From contig DATNIB010000034.1 in NCBI GenBank assembly GCA_035604685.1, positions 1 to 40,583 on the forward strand: a stretch of DNA of 40,583 nt, given 5' to 3'. The notes below the pieces were generated by a model. That model saw nothing but the letters and a program-made list of their open reading frames with translations, was not told the origin of the DNA and did not search any database. Below, in pieces: positions 1-7,980 of this stretch; the first letter of the stretch is position 1; every line of letters starts with the position of its first letter. The translations under genes were made by a program, and so were the position numbers. Source of the DNA: DATNIB01 sp035604685. GTDB lineage: Bacteria > Actinomycetota > Acidimicrobiia > Acidimicrobiales > RAAP-2.

Positions 1-97
1 TCGGCAGCCGGGGAGGTAGATAGCTGATTGTCCACCAAGCGACTGACACCTCGGTGACACAATCAAGTCGCCACGGGGGAGATCCGGGGGTGCGCCG

Positions 98-505
98 GTG
101 AATGCTTTCGAACGATTTGTGAAAGCCGTCAATGGCGGCGATGTCGAAGGGGTCGAGGCTGCATTCCATCCCGACTTCGAGATGATCGTCCCGCAACACC
201 CGGCGCGGGGGTTCGTAGGGCGCGACCAAGAAGTCAAGAACATGCGTCATCTCATGACGAGCCATCCCGAGGGACGGATCGAGGTCAAACGCATGGTTAC
301 AACGCCGACGGAAATCTGGGTACAAAGCAGCTACCTCGCGGCCGGGCTGCACATCGAGGCCGTCGTGATCTTTGAAGTCGATCTCGAGACTGACACGATC
401 CGTGTCGGCCACTACTACTCGGATGAAGTTGACGACGAGAGCCCAAGAATCGACGCTTGGATCCACGGACTCGGTGAGAGGGGGACCTCCGAGAACGGAG
501 GGTGA
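98..505 (+). CDS. SnoaL/NTF2-like small protein
   Basis: Encodes 135 residues that read like the cone-shaped NTF2/SnoaL fold: an N-terminal helix (FERFVKAVNGGDVEGVEAAFHPDF) of the type that opens polyketide cyclase-like and limonene-epoxide-hydrolase-like proteins, then a strand-rich part ending in a VGHYYSDEV segment. Family members are small enzymes or ligand-binding proteins; no specific substrate can be named. The start is GTG at 98, with the purine-rich CGGGGG about 8 bases upstream. The stop overlaps the GTG of the next small gene by 4 bp (GTGA), suggesting translational coupling. The C-terminal tail (RGTSENGG) is low complexity. Fold call is inference from pattern, not an alignment. 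Confidence 0.7.
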   Translation: MNAFERFVKAVNGGDVEGVEAAFHPDFEMIVPQHPARGFVGRDQEVKNMRHLMTSHPEGRIEVKRMVTTPTEIWVQSSYLAAGLHIEAVVIFEVDLETDTIRVGHYYSDEVDDESPRIDAWIHGLGERGTSENGG

Positions 506-753
506 TTGGCGGGGAGATTGCTCACACCTGGCAAAACTGTGACTTTCGGTTACAATCCCGTGACGTGTCGGGGAGCTACGCCGAGCCAGGAACCAAGACC
601 CTCCGAACGGATCGCAACCGGGGCCAGATCATCGCCGAGTGCCGGTACTGCGGACTCGAGATCTTCCTCGATGACGATTCGAGAGGCGCGCGTTGGTGTC
701 ACCTGTCCACTGGCGATGCCCAGTGTCAGCCCGTGGCCCAGGTGAGTGCCTAG
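502..753 (+). CDS. Small putative zinc-ribbon protein
   Basis: An 83-residue product of unknown function. Its C-terminal half has CRYCG at about residues 48-52, then a W-C-H-L segment and a GDAQC motif, a spacing of Cys and His that resembles short zinc-ribbon-like actinobacterial proteins. The N-terminal half has no recognisable motif. The GTG start at 502 overlaps the stop of the preceding SnoaL-like gene by 4 bp, which is the main reason to accept this reading frame over the other frames covering the region. The overlapping frames on both strands lack recognisable features. Metal binding is an inference from the Cys spacing only. Confidence 0.45.
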   Translation: MIGGEIAHTWQNCDFRLQSRDVSGSYAEPGTKTLRTDRNRGQIIAECRYCGLEIFLDDDSRGARWCHLSTGDAQCQPVAQVSA

Positions 754-835
754 GCCAGTTCGACCCGGTTGTCGCTTGGATGTCCTCACTCGGAACGTAG
801 ATTGCATCGCCCAACGGGGGATGATGCGCGGCCGA

Positions 836-1324
836 TCAGCCGCCCGGCACTGGGCTCGAACCACGACCAGGCCGGTCCCGACCCCAGCGTGCGATGTCGG
901 CTTCTAGATCAAGCGGCACGTTGGACGGATCGGATGGATCCCACAACTCGACGGGGAGCTCCCACATGATCTCGAACTCGATTCCGTCGGGATCGTGGCA
1001 ATAGAGACTCCTGCTCACACCGTGGTTGTTCTCGCCAACCAGTGCTCCCATCTCCGCGAGCCGTTGTTTGGCCTCCGCCAGCTCTCCCAGCGTTGCCACT
1101 TCCCAGGCGAGATGGTAGAGGCCGATGTGCTGCGGGGCCGCTCCGGAACCTCTGGCACGGAAGAGGCCGAGGTCGTGGTCCGTCGAGGACTGGGGCGACG
1201 ACAGGAACACGGCCTGGTCGCCCTCGAACTTGACCTCGAGTCCCAACGCTGCTTGATAGAACCGCGCTGACGCCTTTGGATCGCTGACCCAGAGCACCGC
1301 GTGCCGCAGCCCGAGCGCTGTCAC
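836..1324 (-). CDS. VOC (glyoxalase/extradiol dioxygenase-like) protein
   Basis: A 162-residue vicinal-oxygen-chelate protein. It opens with LRHAVLWVSDPKASARFYQAALGL, the usual first beta-alpha-beta unit with His8 as a likely metal ligand, continues through GLYHLAWEV (second His) and ends the fold with YCHDPDGIEFEIMWE, where a Glu completes the usual His/His/Glu site. The order matches the catechol-2,3-dioxygenase/CatE-like branch, but the true substrate cannot be read from sequence. The start is GTG at 1324. The gene converges with the zinc-ribbon gene, leaving about 80 bp between stops. The C-terminal tail after the fold is charged and probably disordered. Confidence 0.85.
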   Translation of the reverse strand: MTALGLRHAVLWVSDPKASARFYQAALGLEVKFEGDQAVFLSSPQSSTDHDLGLFRARGSGAAPQHIGLYHLAWEVATLGELAEAKQRLAEMGALVGENNHGVSRSLYCHDPDGIEFEIMWELPVELWDPSDPSNVPLDLEADIARWGRDRPGRGSSPVPGG

Positions 1325-1821
1325 GGAAACTATCTTGTCACAATCCTCCGTTGGCGAAACGAGCTTGCACCGGGTGGACTTGGGTTGGTCCGTAACACCT
1401 CCACCGAAAGTGTCTCAACGACTTGTGCGGTTCAGCACTGGTGGCTGTCTAACTATCAGCCGTGGGCGGCTGAGATGAGTGTGCCCAAGGATCGGACGTT
1501 TGCGGGACAGATGCCGAGCAGCGGTCAGGTGCGTCAACCATTGCTGAAGTCTGGCGTTCTCAGGTCTGAGGTAAACCAACTCAGTTGGCGACTCCCGACC
1601 GTCTCGCGGTACAAGTTCTCGTAAGAGCAAGACCAAAGATGGTCCCTACGATCACCAGAAGGGTTACCTCACCGCCGATTGCATTGGGTCAAGAGGGTAT
1701 CCTCGCGATGCTCGAACGCTCAATGCCGATCAACAAGATCACCGCAGTTGATGTTCCGTGTCGCGCACAACAATTCCTGGGTACAGCTGAGGCATTACCA
1801 AGCACCTATCAGGAGCCTCCC
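1325..1821. other. Gene-free stretch, AT-richer than its surroundings
   Basis: About 500 bases between the divergent VOC gene and the luciferase-like oxidoreductase. Base composition is visibly less GC-rich than the flanks. Open frames exist on both strands but none has a recognisable motif, good start context or the strong third-position GC of the neighbours. It must contain the promoters for both divergent genes. It could also be a decayed insertion; I see no terminal inverted repeats. Confidence 0.5.
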
Positions 1822-2742
1822 ATGAGATTCGCGATCACCCACCCGATGATCGGCCACCCCTACGACCCCGTGCTTGTCTCAGGTCAAGGGATCACGGCTG
1901 TGGCATCGGCCGCTGAGGCAGCAGGGTTCCACGGCTTCGGCTTCACCGACCATCCGGCGCCCTCTCATCGTTGGCTCGAGTCCGGCGGTCACGATACCCT
2001 CGACCCATTCGTGGCGATGGCCTTCGCCGCAGCTCAGACCACAACGCTGCGTCTCATACCAAACATTGTGGTTCTCCCGTACCGCAATCCGTTCCTCGTC
2101 GCGAAGGCAGGAGCCACTCTCGATCTTCTTTCGGGCGGGCGTTTCACCCTCGCCGTGGGGGCCGGTTATCTCAAAGCAGAATTCGGTGCACTCGGGGTGA
2201 ACCCTGACGAGCGCAATGACCTGTTCAACGAGGCCCTCGATGTGCTCAAGGCGACCTGGACCGCCGATGACGTCTCAATCACGGGCCGCCATTTCGACGC
2301 CCGTGGTATCACCGCACACCCGCGTCCATTGACCGAGCCCCATCCGCCCATTTGGATCGGCGGTAACAGCAACCGGGCTCGCCAACGCGTCGTCGAACAT
2401 GGCCAGGGATGGTGCCCATTCCGCGCCCCGCCCGGCTTGGCCAAGACCGCCCGTACGGCCGCACTCGACACCCCCGAGCGGCTCGCCGTGGCGATCGACG
2501 ACCTGCGTCGGCGGCTCGAGACCGCCGGCAGGGATCCGTCGTCGGTCGACATTGCTTTCTCCAATCCGGCCGGGGGCAACCCGGACACCGACTCTTTCGA
2601 TGCCGACGCTCACCGGGACGAGCTGGAGCGGCTGGCCGGACTCGGCGTCACCTGGGTTCAGGTTCCACTTCCCGGCGACACCGTCGGGCACGTTCTCGAA
2701 ACGATCCAGCGCTATGGCGAGCGCGTCATTGCCCGTGCTTGA
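1822..2742 (+). CDS. Luciferase-like F420-dependent oxidoreductase
   Basis: A 306-residue luciferase-like monooxygenase (LLM) class protein. It starts MRFAITHPMIGHPYDP, has the family segment AAEAAGFHGFGFTDHP near residue 40, the TTTLRLIPNIVVLPYRNPFLVAKAGATLDLLSGGRF stretch followed by GVGAGY-like AVGAGYL, and PPIWIGGNS near residue 175. These are typical of TIGR03619-type probable F420-dependent oxidoreductases, which use a deazaflavin cofactor in actinobacteria. The substrate is unknown. The frame is open 237 bases further upstream, but ATG at 1822 is preferred because AGGAG lies 7 bases before it and homology begins there. It stands alone; an imperfect palindrome follows about 50 bp after the stop. 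Confidence 0.85.
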   Translation: MRFAITHPMIGHPYDPVLVSGQGITAVASAAEAAGFHGFGFTDHPAPSHRWLESGGHDTLDPFVAMAFAAAQTTTLRLIPNIVVLPYRNPFLVAKAGATLDLLSGGRFTLAVGAGYLKAEFGALGVNPDERNDLFNEALDVLKATWTADDVSITGRHFDARGITAHPRPLTEPHPPIWIGGNSNRARQRVVEHGQGWCPFRAPPGLAKTARTAALDTPERLAVAIDDLRRRLETAGRDPSSVDIAFSNPAGGNPDTDSFDADAHRDELERLAGLGVTWVQVPLPGDTVGHVLETIQRYGERVIARA

Positions 2743-2794
2743 AGGCAGTGCGTCCTGGCTGCGCCGAGGACGCTGGGTAGGAAGAAAGAGGCGC

Positions 2795-2814
2795 AGATCT
2801 TGATGATCAAATCT
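2795..2814. terminator. Imperfect palindrome downstream of the luciferase-like gene
   Basis: AGATCTTGAT followed directly by GATCAAATCT is a near-perfect inverted repeat with one bulged base, located 53 bases after the stop at 2742 and 141 bases before the next gene. It could be a weak terminator or an operator for the downstream hydrolase; no T-run follows. Confidence 0.3.
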
Positions 2815-2955
2815 GGGGTCCAACGAGCCCATATGGGCGGCTGATACGCCACCAGCCCCCACGAGAGCGTGCGACCATCGACCTGCTGTTCGGCATCTGG
2901 CAACGCATGATCCGGGGCCAAGAGAAGGGCACCATCGGCCACCTAAGGTGTCGCC

Positions 2956-3672
2956 GTGCCCGCACGTCTGCCGCTCGACCCAGTCCCCGAGGTGGGCGCT
3001 CCGCCGGGGAACGGCCCGTACCCCGCCGTCGTCCTCGGCGCTGAGGCATACGGCATCAATGAGTTCATCAAAGGCGTGAAAGAGCGCCTGGTGGACGTCG
3101 GCTACGCCGCCGTGGTCCCCGACTACTACCACGGTCGCGGTCCGCTGAACCGGGAGGCCTACGACGACTTCACCGAGGTGATGGACCACATCGGGCGGCT
3201 GGACTTCACCTGTGGCGCCCGAGACCTGGCCGAGGCCGTCGATCTGATCCGGGCGAAGCCAGAGGTCGACTCGGGCCGGGTGTGCTTGTGGGGTTACTGC
3301 ACTGGCGGCACGCTCGCCTGGCTGGCGGCCTGCGCTCGCGGCGACGTGGCTGCGGCGGTCCTGTTTTTCCCGAGCCAGCCGGTGTTCCACGAGCTGGGCC
3401 CCAGGACCCCCGTGCACCCCATGGATCTCATCTGGCAACTCATGTGCCCGACGCTCTTCATCTACGGTGACAATGATCCGACGATGCCGCCCGAGCGGCT
3501 CGACGACCTGCGGTCTCGCATCGATCGCTGGGGCGTCCCGGCGGAGGTACGCACGTACGCCGGCGCCGGCCACGCTTTCTCGGCCCCATGGGGACCCCTC
3601 CGCCACTCAAGGGCCGACGGAGCCGCGTGGGAAGACGCCTTATCGTTCCTCCGAACCCACACCGGCCGCTGA
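2956..3672 (+). CDS. Dienelactone hydrolase family protein
   Basis: A 238-residue alpha/beta hydrolase. It shows the dienelactone-hydrolase pattern: Glu30 in GAEAYG, the nucleophile Cys115 in GYCTGG, the acid in GDNDP and the catalytic His in GAGHAF. Known members hydrolyse cyclic or acyclic esters and lactones using a Cys-Asp-His triad. The start is GTG at 2956. The stop lies only 3 bases before the next gene, a class III CoA-transferase, and a second such gene follows, so the three probably form one operon in which ester or lactone hydrolysis precedes CoA activation of a carboxylic acid. That joint role is inference. Confidence 0.85.
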   Translation: MPARLPLDPVPEVGAPPGNGPYPAVVLGAEAYGINEFIKGVKERLVDVGYAAVVPDYYHGRGPLNREAYDDFTEVMDHIGRLDFTCGARDLAEAVDLIRAKPEVDSGRVCLWGYCTGGTLAWLAACARGDVAAAVLFFPSQPVFHELGPRTPVHPMDLIWQLMCPTLFIYGDNDPTMPPERLDDLRSRIDRWGVPAEVRTYAGAGHAFSAPWGPLRHSRADGAAWEDALSFLRTHTGR

Positions 3673-3675
3673 CCC

Positions 3676-4821
3676 ATGCAGGCGCTGGACGGCGTCCGCA
3701 TCCTCGATCTGTCGGGTGGCATCGCCGGTCCGCTTGGTGTCCTGCAACTCGCCGAGCACGGTGCCGACGTCGTCAAGGTGGAGCCTCCCGGGGGTCGGGC
3801 CGATCGGGGATCGCCCGCCTCCCGCGTCTACAACCGCAGCCGACGCTCCATTACCCTGAATCTGAAGGACGCCAACGGCGTGGCCCTGTTCCGCGAACTG
3901 TGCGCCACGGCGGACGTCGTGGTCGAAGCCTTTGCGCCGGGCACCATGGCCAGAATGGGGCTCGACTACGAGTCGCTGCGGGAGGAATTCCCGCATCTGG
4001 TGTACTGCTCGGTGCCGGCATGGCCGTCCGGGGTTCGCTATGAGGACCTGCCCGGCTACGAAAGCTTGGTGCACGCCCGCACCGGGCAGCACTGGGAGAA
4101 CACGAGCTTCCGTCCTGGCCCGGTGTTCCTCCACAGCCCGGTGGCCAGCATGGGAGCCATGTTGCTCGTCCCGATCGGGATCATGTCGGCGCTGGTCTCC
4201 CGCGAGCAGACCAAAAGAGGACAGCACGTCGAGGTGTCGCTGCTCCAAGGGGTCCTGTCCCTCACCACCCAGAACTGGAACTGGACGGATCGAGGTCAGT
4301 TCCAGCTGCCCAAGACCAGCCCGCCCGGCGTCCATCAAGCGTCGGTCTACGAATGCGCCAACGGGGAGTGGATTCACGCCGCCACCACGGCGGGCATCGC
4401 GCCGACGCGCAGCGAGGCCTCCATTCTCGGTATCGAGGACCTCCCCTTCCCCACGCTGATGTCCATGACGCCCGAAGCGAGGGGTGAGTACCAAGCCTCG
4501 AAACGAGAGGCCTTCAGGCGGTGGGATCGCACGAAGCTGATCGAGGAGCTGCACGCCGCCGGCCTCGGAGCCGAGGCCATCGTGGCACCCCATGAGCGCT
4601 TCGACCACCCTCAGCTCAGGGCGACAGGTTCGGTGGTCAAGGTGGTCGACCCCGTGGTCGGGCCCACCACCCAAGTCGGCGTCACCATCTTCCTCGGAAC
4701 CACGCCGGGTGAGGTCAAGGGCCCGCAGCCCCTGGCCGGAGCTCATACCGATGAGGTGCTCCGGTCCCTCGGACGCGACGACACCGAGATCGCCACGCTG
4801 CGGGCCAGAGGGGTGATCTGA
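3676..4821 (+). CDS. Class III (CaiB/BaiF) CoA-transferase subunit lacking the catalytic Asp
   Basis: A 381-residue CaiB/BaiF family protein. LDGVRILDLSGGIAGPLGVLQLAEHGADVVKVEPPGG at the N-terminus and RGQHVEVSLLQG near residue 185 are the family hallmarks. Class III CoA-transferases normally carry an Asp that forms an acyl-enzyme anhydride, found 24 residues before the Gly of the (R/G)xGQ motif. Here that position is Ser158 (PVASMG), whereas the next gene has Asp163 at the exact same distance. The protein is therefore probably not active by itself and may be the non-catalytic partner of its neighbour, as described for heteromeric benzylsuccinate-type CoA-transferases. It starts 3 bases after the hydrolase and its stop is 1 base before the next start. 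Confidence 0.85.
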   Translation: MQALDGVRILDLSGGIAGPLGVLQLAEHGADVVKVEPPGGRADRGSPASRVYNRSRRSITLNLKDANGVALFRELCATADVVVEAFAPGTMARMGLDYESLREEFPHLVYCSVPAWPSGVRYEDLPGYESLVHARTGQHWENTSFRPGPVFLHSPVASMGAMLLVPIGIMSALVSREQTKRGQHVEVSLLQGVLSLTTQNWNWTDRGQFQLPKTSPPGVHQASVYECANGEWIHAATTAGIAPTRSEASILGIEDLPFPTLMSMTPEARGEYQASKREAFRRWDRTKLIEELHAAGLGAEAIVAPHERFDHPQLRATGSVVKVVDPVVGPTTQVGVTIFLGTTPGEVKGPQPLAGAHTDEVLRSLGRDDTEIATLRARGVI

Positions 4822-4822
4822 A

Positions 4823-6037
4823 TTGCCCGGTCCGCTCGAGGGCATCCGTGTTCTCGACTTCGGCCAGTTCCTGGCCGGCCCCTTCGGCCCGATGCTGCTC
4901 GCCGACCTAGGCGCCGACGTCATCAAAGTCGAGCCGACCCAAGGCGACGGCATGCGAGGCAGCGTCGTCGGGTCCTTCATGGGCTGCCAGCGGGGTAAAC
5001 GGGACATCGCAGTCGATCTGAAACGGCCCGAAGGGTTGCGCATCGCCCACGAGCTGGTGGCGACCGCCGACATCGTGCACCACAACATGACCCTGGGCAC
5101 CGCCGACCGACTCGGTATCGGCTACGAGCACTGCAAGGCGATCCGCCCCGACATCTTGTACTGCAATACGTTCATGTATGGCGCCCAGGGCCCGCTGGCC
5201 CATCTCGGCGGTCTCGACCCCCTCGCCCAAGCGGCCGCGGGGCTCGAGTGGGAGCAGGGGCCGGTCGCGGCGGGGAACCCGCCGCTGTGGAATCGCTACG
5301 GGCACGGAGACGTCGCCGCCGCCATGCCCTCGGTGACAGCCCTCCTGATCGCCCTGTTCCATCGAAACCGCACCGGTGAGGGGCAGTCGATGTGGGCGTC
5401 GCTGTTCCACGGCTCGATGCTGTACACGGCCGACTCCTGGCTCGGCGCCGACGGCACGCCATCGCCGCGCCCCAGCCTCGATCGCGAGCAGCTCGGCTTG
5501 GGAGCCCTGAACCGGCTCTACGAGACCCAAGACGGTTGGCTGCAGCTGGCGGCAGTGCGGGAGGAGCATTGGGCGGCGCTGTGCCGGGTGATCCGCCGAG
5601 AGGAGTTCCTCGAGGACCCCCGGTTCGGCACTCCAGCCGACCGGGAGAAGCACCGCGGCGAGTTGACGGGGGTGCTCGCGGAGGCGTTTCTGGGCGACCT
5701 GAGCACGAACTGGCGCCGGGCCCTTCGGGCCGCCGGTGTACCGTCGGAGATCTCGGTCGGCACGTGCGACGGTGAGACGATCCTCTTCGACGACGAGCTC
5801 GAGCGCCTGGGGCTCGTCACCGAGTACGAGCACCCCTTGCTGGGCCGCGTCCGCCAGTTCGGCAACCTCATCACGTTCAGCGACACCCCGGGCAAGCAGG
5901 AGCGGGCGGCCCCGATGCTGGGCCAGCACACCAGGGAGATCCTCGCCGAACTGCACTACGACGAGGCCACCATCGACGACTACCGCGCCCGAGGGATCGT
6001 CGCGTGGCCCGACCAGGACTACCGCTACTCCGTCTGA
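4823..6037 (+). CDS. Class III (CaiB/BaiF) CoA-transferase, catalytic subunit
   Basis: A 404-residue CaiB/BaiF family protein beginning PLEGIRVLDFGQFLAGPFGPMLLADLGADVIKVEP. Asp163 in YGHGDVAAAMPS occupies the catalytic position, followed by RTGEGQSMWASLFHG. The family transfers CoA between acyl-CoA donors and carboxylic acids. The start is TTG at 4823, one base after the upstream stop, with AGAGGGG about 10 bases upstream, so it is probably translated with its neighbour. It shares the overall pattern with that neighbour but the two differ clearly, so they look like an old duplication specialised into two subunits. Substrate unknown; the hydrolase at the head of the operon hints at a lactone- or ester-derived acid. 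Confidence 0.88.
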   Translation: MPGPLEGIRVLDFGQFLAGPFGPMLLADLGADVIKVEPTQGDGMRGSVVGSFMGCQRGKRDIAVDLKRPEGLRIAHELVATADIVHHNMTLGTADRLGIGYEHCKAIRPDILYCNTFMYGAQGPLAHLGGLDPLAQAAAGLEWEQGPVAAGNPPLWNRYGHGDVAAAMPSVTALLIALFHRNRTGEGQSMWASLFHGSMLYTADSWLGADGTPSPRPSLDREQLGLGALNRLYETQDGWLQLAAVREEHWAALCRVIRREEFLEDPRFGTPADREKHRGELTGVLAEAFLGDLSTNWRRALRAAGVPSEISVGTCDGETILFDDELERLGLVTEYEHPLLGRVRQFGNLITFSDTPGKQERAAPMLGQHTREILAELHYDEATIDDYRARGIVAWPDQDYRYSV

Positions 6038-6047
6038 GGAACATCGG

Positions 6048-6067
6048 TCCCGAGGGAGTACTCGGGA
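6048..6067 (+). terminator. Hairpin after the CoA-transferase operon
   Basis: TCCCGAG, a 6-base loop, then CTCGGGA: a perfect 7-bp stem starting 10 bases after the stop at 6037. No T-run follows, as is common in high-GC actinobacteria, so terminator function is inferred from position. Confidence 0.5.
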
Positions 6068-6370
6068 TGATCGTGCCTGTCGCCAAACTGGACGGGAGAG
6101 CCGCTGCCCCAAGCCGCGCCACGGTTTGAGGTCGTGGACACCGACAACAAACGACGGGTCATGAGGACGCCAGTCGACTTGGGCGACCGTGGGGCGCGCC
6201 GCCAGGCGGCGGGCAAGGGAGCGGCAGCGCCGGCGGCGTCTGCGTCACCGGATGCTTCTCGGCGTCGCGATCCTGGTGATCCCAATCGGAGGAGTTGCGA
6301 CTAACGCTACTTACGGTGTCTGTCCAACTAACAGTCCCCGACCCACCTGGGCTGTTGGCGGACCCATACA

Positions 6371-6376
6371 TACACT
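6371..6376 (+). promoter_or_regulatory. Candidate -10 element, near-leaderless
   Basis: TACACT fits the actinobacterial TANNNT -10 consensus. It ends 9 bases before the ATG at 6386, so transcription would begin within a few bases of the start codon. There is no ribosome-binding site before that ATG, which fits a leaderless message. No good -35 is visible. Confidence 0.35.
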
Positions 6377-6385
6377 GACTGTGTC

Positions 6386-6991
6386 ATGACCGACTCGGGA
6401 CCGGTGGCAGGCAAGCCAAGTCCCATCCGCCCAACGGCGATCGTCCTCACCCCTGGCGCGGGGGCGAGCTCGGATCATCCGACGCTGGTAGCTCTCGATA
6501 CCGCGCTCAGCGCCCGCGGCATCGCCGTGCTCCGCATCGACTTTCCGTACAGACTCGCCGGGCGTCGGGCTCCTGATCGCCCAGCGGTACTGGTCGAAAC
6601 GGTGAGGAGCGGTGCCCTGGGCTTTGCGGAGAAGCTCGGCGTTGGGCTGAACCAGGTTGCCTTGGGGGGCCGGTCCATGGGAGGGAGGATGTGTTCGATC
6701 GCGGCCAGTGAAGGCCTCCCGACCGCCGGCCTCGTCCTCATCAGCTACCCGTTGCACCCTCCGGGCCACCCGGATCGGCCCCGCACCGCGCACTTTCCCG
6801 CAATCAAAGTGCCGTGCCTTTTCGTCTCCGGCGACCGCGATCCCTTCGGCTCACCCGACGAACTCCAGGCAGCCACACGCATGATTGTCGGCCCGGTCAC
6901 CCACGCTTGGCTGACCGGTGGCGATCACGGTCTACGACGCCGGGACGAGAGCCTCGCGTCGATCGTCGTGTCGTGGCTCATCCCGGGTTGA
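6386..6991 (+). CDS. Alpha/beta hydrolase, KANL3/Tex30-like
   Basis: A 201-residue compact alpha/beta hydrolase. It has TPGAGASSDHP (oxyanion loop region, residues 22-32), the nucleophile elbow GGRSMGG with Ser97, an acid in SGDRDPFG (about residue 150-152) and His181 in GGDHGLR. The arrangement matches the small KANL3/Tex30-like bacterial hydrolases, whose substrates are mostly unknown. The predicted message looks leaderless. There is a 137-base gap to the methyltransferase gene downstream, so operon membership is unclear. Confidence 0.8.
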   Translation: MTDSGPVAGKPSPIRPTAIVLTPGAGASSDHPTLVALDTALSARGIAVLRIDFPYRLAGRRAPDRPAVLVETVRSGALGFAEKLGVGLNQVALGGRSMGGRMCSIAASEGLPTAGLVLISYPLHPPGHPDRPRTAHFPAIKVPCLFVSGDRDPFGSPDELQAATRMIVGPVTHAWLTGGDHGLRRRDESLASIVVSWLIPG

Positions 6992-7128
6992 TCTGATCCG
7001 GGCCGGCAACGCCGGCACTCGTGGGCTTGCGTGCTTCAGATCCCGCTTGAGGAGCCACCGGGATATCGCCTACCAGGTAATCCGCGGCCCAACCGCCCAG
7101 GGTTCTCGCCTCGGCCAAACTAGTTGCG

Positions 7129-7923
7129 GTGATCGCCGAGACTGACGAGGAACGAAGAAAACGAGAACGTCAACGCCTGCTGTTCGATGAGATCGCCGCA
7201 CGCTACGACGCAACTCGTCGGGGCTATCCGAGCGAAATCATCGACACGGTGATCACCACCGCAGGGCTTGGTCCGGGCGCCGCGGTTCTCGAGATCGGCT
7301 GCGGCACTGGTCAGCTGACTCGTCACCTGGCCGCCCTCGGCTTCCAGCTGACTGCGATCGACATCGGCTCCGCCATGATCAGCACCGCTCGATCCAACGT
7401 CACCGACGGGGCGACCAGCTTTGAGGTCACCTCCTTCGAGGACCTTCAGGTCGCCGATCGTTCGTTCGATCTCATCATCTCGGCCACCGCCTTCCATTGG
7501 ATCGATCCTGAAATGGCCTGGATCAAGACGGCCCGGCTTCTGCGCCCCAACGGTTGGTTGGCGCTGCTCACGACTGGCGAGCACTACGACGATCCACTTG
7601 GCGCAGGGCTACAGGAGCTATGGGAGCGACGCAGCAGTGACGGAGGAGGGTGCACCGTCAGGACAAGGCCGGTCTGGGCCGAGACAATCAGCCAAAGCGA
7701 CCTGTTCGCCGACGTCGTCGAGGCATCACACAGCTGTCAGTTGAGCCTGCCTGCTCAGGTCGTGCTTGGCGTCGAGTGCACGCGGGCGACGTTCCTCAGC
7801 TATAGCGACAGGAACCGTGCCGAGTTCGTGGCCGAGCTGGAGACGCTCCTCGGCTCCGCGACGGAGGTCGGTGTGACGCAAAAGACGCTCCTGGCCATGG
7901 CGCGGGTCCAAGAATGGCCGTGA
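7129..7923 (+). CDS. SAM-dependent methyltransferase
   Basis: A 264-residue class I methyltransferase. Motif I is VLEIGCGTG at residues 53-61, followed by the acidic end of strand 2 (TAIDIG), motif II region FDLIISATAFHWIDP, and a post-motif LRPNGWLAL. The FHWID segment is common in small-molecule methyltransferases of the ubiE/trans-aconitate methyltransferase type. The substrate cannot be assigned. GTG at 7129 is the first in-frame start and places the homologous region correctly. It is closed by a strong hairpin (7929-7956), so it is probably a separate unit from the phosphofructokinase gene. Confidence 0.85.
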   Translation: MIAETDEERRKRERQRLLFDEIAARYDATRRGYPSEIIDTVITTAGLGPGAAVLEIGCGTGQLTRHLAALGFQLTAIDIGSAMISTARSNVTDGATSFEVTSFEDLQVADRSFDLIISATAFHWIDPEMAWIKTARLLRPNGWLALLTTGEHYDDPLGAGLQELWERRSSDGGGCTVRTRPVWAETISQSDLFADVVEASHSCQLSLPAQVVLGVECTRATFLSYSDRNRAEFVAELETLLGSATEVGVTQKTLLAMARVQEWP

Positions 7924-7928
7924 GGGCC

Positions 7929-7956
7929 GACCGGCGGCACGACCAGTGCCGCGGTC
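7929..7956 (+). terminator. Strong hairpin between methyltransferase and pfk genes
   Basis: GACCGGCGGCAC, loop GACCA, GTGCCGCGGTC: an 11-bp stem with one bulged G. It begins 6 bases after the methyltransferase stop and ends before the ribosome-binding site of the next gene. Likely terminator without a T-run. Confidence 0.5.
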
Positions 7957-7980
7957 CAACCGGGATAGGAGATCAATGCC

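Larger units (their letters stand above)
6038..6385. other. Intergenic region between the CoA-transferase operon and the alpha/beta hydrolase
   Basis: About 350 bases. It holds the hairpin at 6048-6067 and a possible promoter just before the gene at 6386. A 66-codon frame (6189-6389) has an Arg-rich start and a hydrophobic stretch (LLGVAILVIPIGG) but overlaps the next start and has no ribosome-binding site, so I do not call it a gene. Confidence 0.4.

Noticed and set aside
1585..1821. N-terminal extension of the luciferase-like protein
   Set aside because: The 79 extra residues lack family similarity, and a good ribosome-binding site precedes ATG 1822.
6189..6389. A 66-codon frame with an Arg-rich start and a hydrophobic stretch
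   Set aside because: It has no ribosome-binding site, overlaps the next start and its promoter, and its N-terminus is low complexity.
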